From Mycolicibacter sinensis (lineage in GTDB: Bacteria > Actinomycetota > Actinomycetes > Mycobacteriales > Mycobacteriaceae): a DNA stretch of 64,000 bases. Of this stretch, positions 60,397-64,000 are shown in pieces. The notes under the pieces are model-generated. The model was not told the origin of the DNA, did no database searches, and was given only the letters and a program-made list of their open reading frames with translations. Location of the stretch: positions 19,425 through 83,424 of the forward strand of contig NZ_LZJK01000053.1 in assembly GCF_001667945.1 (NCBI RefSeq). Reading direction: 5' to 3'. The translations under genes and the position numbers were made by a program. How positions within the stretch are numbered: position 1 is the first letter of the stretch; the number at the start of each line of letters is the position of its first letter.

Positions 60397-61212
60397 GTGA
60401 CCTCCCAGCCGGAACTGCCCGGAGCGTGGAATTTCCGCGACGTTTCCCAGGCCACCGGCGCGCTGCGCCCGGGCCGCCTGTTTCGTTCTAGCGAGTTGAG
60501 CCGCCTCGACGATCGCGGCCGCGAACAGCTGCTGCGGATCGGCGTCTCCGATGTCGCAGACCTGCGATCCCCGCGGGAGGTGACACGTCGCGGGCCCGGC
60601 CTGGTACCCGAGGGGGTCGATATCCACCTGCTGCCCTTCCCCGACCTGGCCGGCGACCAGTCGCCCGACAGTTCCTCGCCGCACGAGGACGCCTTCCGCA
60701 AGATGATGGCCGAGAAGCCCGACGCCGACTCGGCCGCTGACGTCGCCGCCCGCTACATGCTCGAGGAGTACCAGCGCTTCCCGACGCTGGGCGGCTCCCG
60801 CCGGGCGGTGCAGCGGGTGGTGTCGTTGCTGGCTGCGGGCCGGCCGGTGCTGGCACACTGCTTCGCCGGCAAGGACCGCACCGGGTTCGTCATCGCGGTG
60901 GTGCTGCAGGCGGCCGGGGTCGACTGGGACGCGGTGGTGGCCGACTACCTCCGCAGCAACACCGCGGTACCGATCTTGCGGGAGCGGATCATGGACATGA
61001 TCCGGCAGCGCCCGGAGGACGAGATCACCCCCGAGGTGCTGACCTTCACCGAGGCCCGGCTCTCCGACGAGGTGCTCGGCGTACGCGCCGACTACCTGGA
61101 AGCCGCGCAACGCTCGATCGAGCAGAACTTCGGTTCGTTGGACGGCTTCCTGGGCGCCTCGGGGGTCACCGACGCCGACCGGGAGGGGCTGCGCGCCGCG
61201 CTGGTGGCCTGA
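60397..61212 (+). CDS. ptpB: protein tyrosine/lipid phosphatase PtpB (Rv0153c-like)
   Basis: A 271-aa tyrosine-phosphatase-superfamily enzyme. The P-loop is HCFAGKDRTG with nucleophile Cys155, the atypical motif of M. tuberculosis PtpB, which acts on phosphotyrosine and phosphoinositides. The N-terminus ELPGAWNFRDV and LFRSSELSRLDDRGR match Rv0153c closely. GTG 60397 gives the family start; an upstream in-frame reading from 60247 would run through the miniprotein and terminator. Secretion to the host cell is known in M. tuberculosis, but this is a non-tuberculous relative and its role here may differ. Confidence 0.93.
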   Translation: MTSQPELPGAWNFRDVSQATGALRPGRLFRSSELSRLDDRGREQLLRIGVSDVADLRSPREVTRRGPGLVPEGVDIHLLPFPDLAGDQSPDSSSPHEDAFRKMMAEKPDADSAADVAARYMLEEYQRFPTLGGSRRAVQRVVSLLAAGRPVLAHCFAGKDRTGFVIAVVLQAAGVDWDAVVADYLRSNTAVPILRERIMDMIRQRPEDEITPEVLTFTEARLSDEVLGVRADYLEAAQRSIEQNFGSLDGFLGASGVTDADREGLRAALVA

Positions 61213-61307
61213 TCGGCTTGGGAATCCCTCCCGCCTGAAATTCCCCCTTGCCTCCACCGAACCGGAAAGTTAGCGTCGATATTTGAGGTTCGCCTAGGGG
61301 GTTTCTC

Positions 61308-62846
61308 ATGAAAGCTGCACATCGCCCCTATCTGATGATCGGATGCGCCCTGGTCGGCGCCGGCATCGTCGTCGTCAGCCCGATCGCACCCCCGGACCTC
61401 CAGTCCCACGCCGTGCGACTCACGGCCGGCGATCCCTCCGCCGATCCGTCGATCGGGTTGGTGATCGGCGGCAGCGGCGTACCGATCCCCGGCTCCCAGT
61501 ATGTGGGCGCCGCAGACCAGCTCTACATCGACAATCCGCTGCATCCCATCTATCCGGGCACCACCTACCCCGGGGTGCTCGCCAACGGCGTCTTCACCCC
61601 GGAGGGGCTGTATCCGCTCGACGGCATCAACGTGTTGCGCTTCAACTACCCCAACGATGCCAGCGGTTTTCCGGCCCAGAGCACCTCGGTGGGCCAGGGC
61701 CTGACGATTCTGGACGACTGGATCAAGGCCAACAATGCGGCCGGGGCCGCCACCACCGTGTTCGGATACTCGCAGAGCGCGACCATCGCCAGCCTGGAGA
61801 TGGAGAAGCTCCAGGGCGAAGGCCTCGGCAACTCGCCCGTGCAGTTCCTGCTGATCGGCGACCCCAGCGCCCCCAACGGCGGCATCCTGGAGCGCTTCAG
61901 CGGCTTCGAGACGACGTCGGGACAGGTACACGACCTGCCGCTCAACCTGCCGAGCCTGGGTTTCAGCTTCGACAGCTCCACCCCGTCGGATGCCTTCCAG
62001 ACGTCCATCTATTCGATGGAGTACGACGGCTTCACCGACTTCCCCCGCTACCCGTTGAACTTCCTGGCCGACCTGAACGCCTTTCTGGGCATCCGGACAC
62101 TGCACGGCACGTACCTGAACGGCGGCGTCGACGGCAGCGGACCAACCGCCGAAGACATCGCCAACGCGCATCTTCTGCCCGGCTCGCAGTCCCTGGGCAC
62201 CACGGGCAGCCTCACCGACTACTACATGATCGACACGCTGGGCGGGCAGCCCATAACCGCGCCGCTGGTGGCGCTGCTGCCGAAACCACTGCAGGACCTG
62301 CTGGGTCCGGCCCTGACGTACCTGATCAACCTCGGCTACGGCGACGGCGACTTCGGCTACTCGACCGCACCGGCCAACGTGGCCACCCCGTTCGGGCTGT
62401 TCCCCGACGTCGACCCGACGACGGTGTTCAACGACCTCGTCGACCGGGTCGAGCAAGGCTGGACGGCATTTCAGGCCGATCTGGCGAACCCGGCGGCGAT
62501 GATGGCGGCGTTCTCCCCCGCGGTCGCCGACGCGGTCACCCACGCGGCGGCCACGACCCTGCCGTCGTTCAGCGACATCGTCGACGCGTTCACCAGCGCG
62601 ACATCGGCGATCAACGGCGCGCTGTCGGGGACCTCGGACATCATCAACGCCCTGGTCACCAGCGTGCCGTCCTACGATCTGAGCCTGCTCACCACCAACC
62701 TGCAAAACGGTGATCTACTCGACGCGTTCGGACTGCCGATGGCGGCCAACACCGCGATCTACACGCTGGCAGCCGGTTTCGAGGTCCAGCTCATCACCAA
62801 CACGATCGCAGAGATCAACGCCGCGTTCGCCGGCCTCGGCTTCTGA
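61308..62846 (+). CDS. secreted PE-PPE-domain esterase without a PE domain
   Basis: A 512-aa exported protein: N-terminal helix (MKAAHRPYLMIGCALVGAGIVVV) then SPIAPPDLQ. The PE-PPE serine-hydrolase domain contains GLVIGGSGVPIPGSQYVGAADQLYI, the nucleophile motif VFGYSQSATIASLEM and GDPSAPNGGILERF. The C-terminal 120 residues are a low-complexity Ala/Asp/Thr/Leu region. In M. tuberculosis the PE1/PE2 proteins near ptpB (Rv0151c, Rv0152c) carry the same catalytic domain behind a PE domain; here the PE domain is absent and a signal peptide replaces it. AGGGGG precedes ATG 61308. It is convergent with the SDR gene. Confidence 0.88.
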   Translation: MKAAHRPYLMIGCALVGAGIVVVSPIAPPDLQSHAVRLTAGDPSADPSIGLVIGGSGVPIPGSQYVGAADQLYIDNPLHPIYPGTTYPGVLANGVFTPEGLYPLDGINVLRFNYPNDASGFPAQSTSVGQGLTILDDWIKANNAAGAATTVFGYSQSATIASLEMEKLQGEGLGNSPVQFLLIGDPSAPNGGILERFSGFETTSGQVHDLPLNLPSLGFSFDSSTPSDAFQTSIYSMEYDGFTDFPRYPLNFLADLNAFLGIRTLHGTYLNGGVDGSGPTAEDIANAHLLPGSQSLGTTGSLTDYYMIDTLGGQPITAPLVALLPKPLQDLLGPALTYLINLGYGDGDFGYSTAPANVATPFGLFPDVDPTTVFNDLVDRVEQGWTAFQADLANPAAMMAAFSPAVADAVTHAAATTLPSFSDIVDAFTSATSAINGALSGTSDIINALVTSVPSYDLSLLTTNLQNGDLLDAFGLPMAANTAIYTLAAGFEVQLITNTIAEINAAFAGLGF

Positions 62847-62856
62847 GGTAGAGCGG

Positions 62857-63720
62857 CTACTGCAGTGAGAAGCTGGCCGCCTTGGCCGCCGACAGGTCGG
62901 CGATCGTCGACCACTGGGCCGCGACGTCATCGACCGACGGCGGGTTCTCGAAGACCGCGCCGGCGTTCTCGAACAGCGCCGCCCGCTGCACCTTGCCGCC
63001 GCCGGCGATGAACACCGAACCGGTCTCGGCGACCTCTTCGGTGCACAGGTAGGCGACCACCGGTGCGACGTACTCGGGCTTGAGCTTCTCCAGCACCTCC
63101 GGCGGCAGGATGTCCTCAGTCATCCGGGTGGCGGCGATCGGGGCGATCGCGTTGGCCTTGATGTTGTACTTGGCGCCCTCGATGGCCAGCGTGTTGATCA
63201 TGCCGACCAGGCCGAGCTTGGCTGCCCCGTAGTTGGCCTGCCCGAAGTTGCCGAACAGTCCGCTGGTGGAGGTGGCGACCACGACCCGGCCGTAGCTCTG
63301 CTCGCGGAAGTGCGGCCAAGCGGCCCGAACCACGTTGTACCCGCCGTAGAGATGCACCTGCAGCACGGCGTTCCAGTTGTCGAAGGTCATCTTGTGGAAG
63401 GTGCCGTCACGCAGGATGCCCGCGTTGCTGACCACCCCGTCGACCTTGCCGAACTCGTCGATCGCGGTCTTGATGATGTTGGCCGCCCCGTCGGCGTCGG
63501 CGACGCTGTCGTAGTTGGCGACGGCCCGCCCGCCGGCCTCTTTGATCTCGGCGACCACTTGATCGGCCATGTTGTGGCCGGCTCCGGTGCCGTCGCGGGC
63601 GCCGCCGAGATCGTTGACCACCACCGCGGCACCCTCGCGGGCCAGGGTCAGGGCGTACTCACGGCCCAGGCCCCCACCGGCTCCGGTGACGACGACAACA
63701 CGATCCTGCACTCCGGGCAT
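62857..63720 (-). CDS. SDR dehydrogenase, Rv0148-like
   Basis: A 287-aa short-chain dehydrogenase very close to Rv0148. The motif TGAGGGLGREYALTLA (about 12-27), the family insert NDLGGARDGTGAG, SNAGILRDGTFHKM and the YGAAK pair are all seen. It resembles the dehydrogenase part of multifunctional beta-oxidation (hydroxyacyl-CoA) enzymes. The ATG 63720 (MPGVQDR) has GAAAGGAAC upstream. It is convergent with the PE-PPE gene with ten bases between. It matches the same neighbourhood in M. tuberculosis (Rv0148 to Rv0153c). Confidence 0.93.
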   Translation of the reverse strand: MPGVQDRVVVVTGAGGGLGREYALTLAREGAAVVVNDLGGARDGTGAGHNMADQVVAEIKEAGGRAVANYDSVADADGAANIIKTAIDEFGKVDGVVSNAGILRDGTFHKMTFDNWNAVLQVHLYGGYNVVRAAWPHFREQSYGRVVVATSTSGLFGNFGQANYGAAKLGLVGMINTLAIEGAKYNIKANAIAPIAATRMTEDILPPEVLEKLKPEYVAPVVAYLCTEEVAETGSVFIAGGGKVQRAALFENAGAVFENPPSVDDVAAQWSTIADLSAAKAASFSLQ

Positions 63721-63792
63721 GAGGTTCCTTTCGCGTGGGCTTGCTCATCGCCAGGCTAAAGCAACCGGCAGCCCATTCCTACTGCGGGCCGA

Positions 63793-63928
63793 GCCGAACC
63801 AGCCCCGGCGGTTAGCGAGCCTCGACAAAGGAGAGGCGAAGCTGGACCGCCGAACCAGCCCCGGCGGTTAGCGAGCCTCGACGAAGGAGAGGCGACGCTG
63901 AACCGCCGAACCAGCCCCGGCGGTTAGC
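63793..63928. repeat. 56-bp tandem repeat, two full copies plus 24 bases
   Basis: Two 56-bp units (63793-63848 and 63849-63904) differ at a few bases, and a third, 24-bp partial copy follows. Each contains GGCGGTTAGCGAGCCTCGAC and GGAGAGGCGA. The two ends of the unit can fold back on each other (GGCGGTTAGCG against CGCTGAACCGCC with one bulge). It resembles MIRU/VNTR-type elements of mycobacteria but does not match a family I know. It lies upstream of the Rv0148-like gene, near the window edge. Confidence 0.85.
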
Positions 63929-64000
63929 TGGCTGTGGGTCGTGTCAAGTCATGCGGCCACGCGTGGGGCATTGTCGCCGGTGGTTGCTGGCGTTGAAAGA
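63929..64000. other. window end, no recognisable feature
   Basis: The last 72 bases after the tandem repeat contain no complete gene. On the minus strand an open frame ends at TAA near 63925-63927 and could be the tail of a gene beginning outside the window, but it is too short to assign. Confidence 0.3.

Noticed and set aside
63929..64000. Possible tail of a transposase or other gene at the right edge
   Set aside because: Only about 70 bases remain, with no terminal inverted repeat or recognisable domain.

Overview
This is high-GC actinobacterial DNA from a Mycobacterium (sensu lato) that is not M. tuberculosis. The evidence is the gene content (complete mce1 operon with fadD5, mycothionein MymT, RicR, Zmp1, PtpB, PE-PPE hydrolase), the many GTG/TTG starts, and gene order matching the M. 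tuberculosis Rv0148-Rv0199 interval in inverted orientation. Assignments rest on remembered family sequences and motifs, not on database searches.

Layout. 1-11,300: a block matching Rv0199 down to Rv0183. It holds the start of an Rv0199-like gene, zmp1, an LdtMt4-like L,D-transpeptidase, an Rv0191-like transporter, ricR coupled to a DUF305 lipoprotein, ilvD, an SPW membrane protein, an O-methyltransferase, mymT, two Rv0184/Rv0185 homologues and monoacylglycerol lipase. Two near-identical palindromes (5697-5713 and 8860-8876) look like RicR copper operators. 11,300-16,300: SDR and NDMA-type alcohol dehydrogenases, a stress-type SDR with an unlisted 56-aa partner, pirin and a secreted phosphodiester glycosidase. 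16,300-28,500: a second, divergent mce operon (YrbE pair, MceA-F, Mce-associated protein, secreted DUF3298 protein). It sits where M. tuberculosis has lprO/Rv0180c. Upstream of it, divergently, lies a Mce-associated paralogue broken by an in-frame TAG.

28,500-43,700: a DUF1275 membrane gene, then the whole mce1 operon on the minus strand (fadD5, yrbE1AB, mce1A-F, four Mce-associated genes). No mce1R lies beside fadD5. An 88-bp perfect inverted repeat links the DUF1275 gene with the last mce1 gene. 43,700-45,900: Rv0164-, Rv0163- and adhE1-like genes.

45,900-57,050: a compact catabolic island. A seven-gene minus-strand operon (unknown protein, NIPSNAP-like protein, P450, MDR dehydrogenase, HpcH/HpaI aldolase, SDR, Baeyer-Villiger monooxygenase) is followed by DUF427, two TesB-type thioesterases, an SMP-30 lactonase, a degenerate SDR and a TetR regulator. 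Three intergenic sites share a T(T/G)ACA-N14-TGTAA element that doubles as a promoter-like -35/-10 pair, suggesting one regulon. The enzymes suggest hydroxylation, oxidation to a ketone, lactone formation and ring opening of an unidentified alicyclic compound.

57,050-64,000: an FAD-linked oxidase, alpha/beta hydrolase, TetR regulator, a 47-aa orphan miniprotein with its own terminator, ptpB, a secreted PE-PPE-domain hydrolase without a PE domain, an Rv0148-like SDR and a 56-bp tandem repeat. No tRNA, rRNA, CRISPR array or complete insertion sequence was seen.
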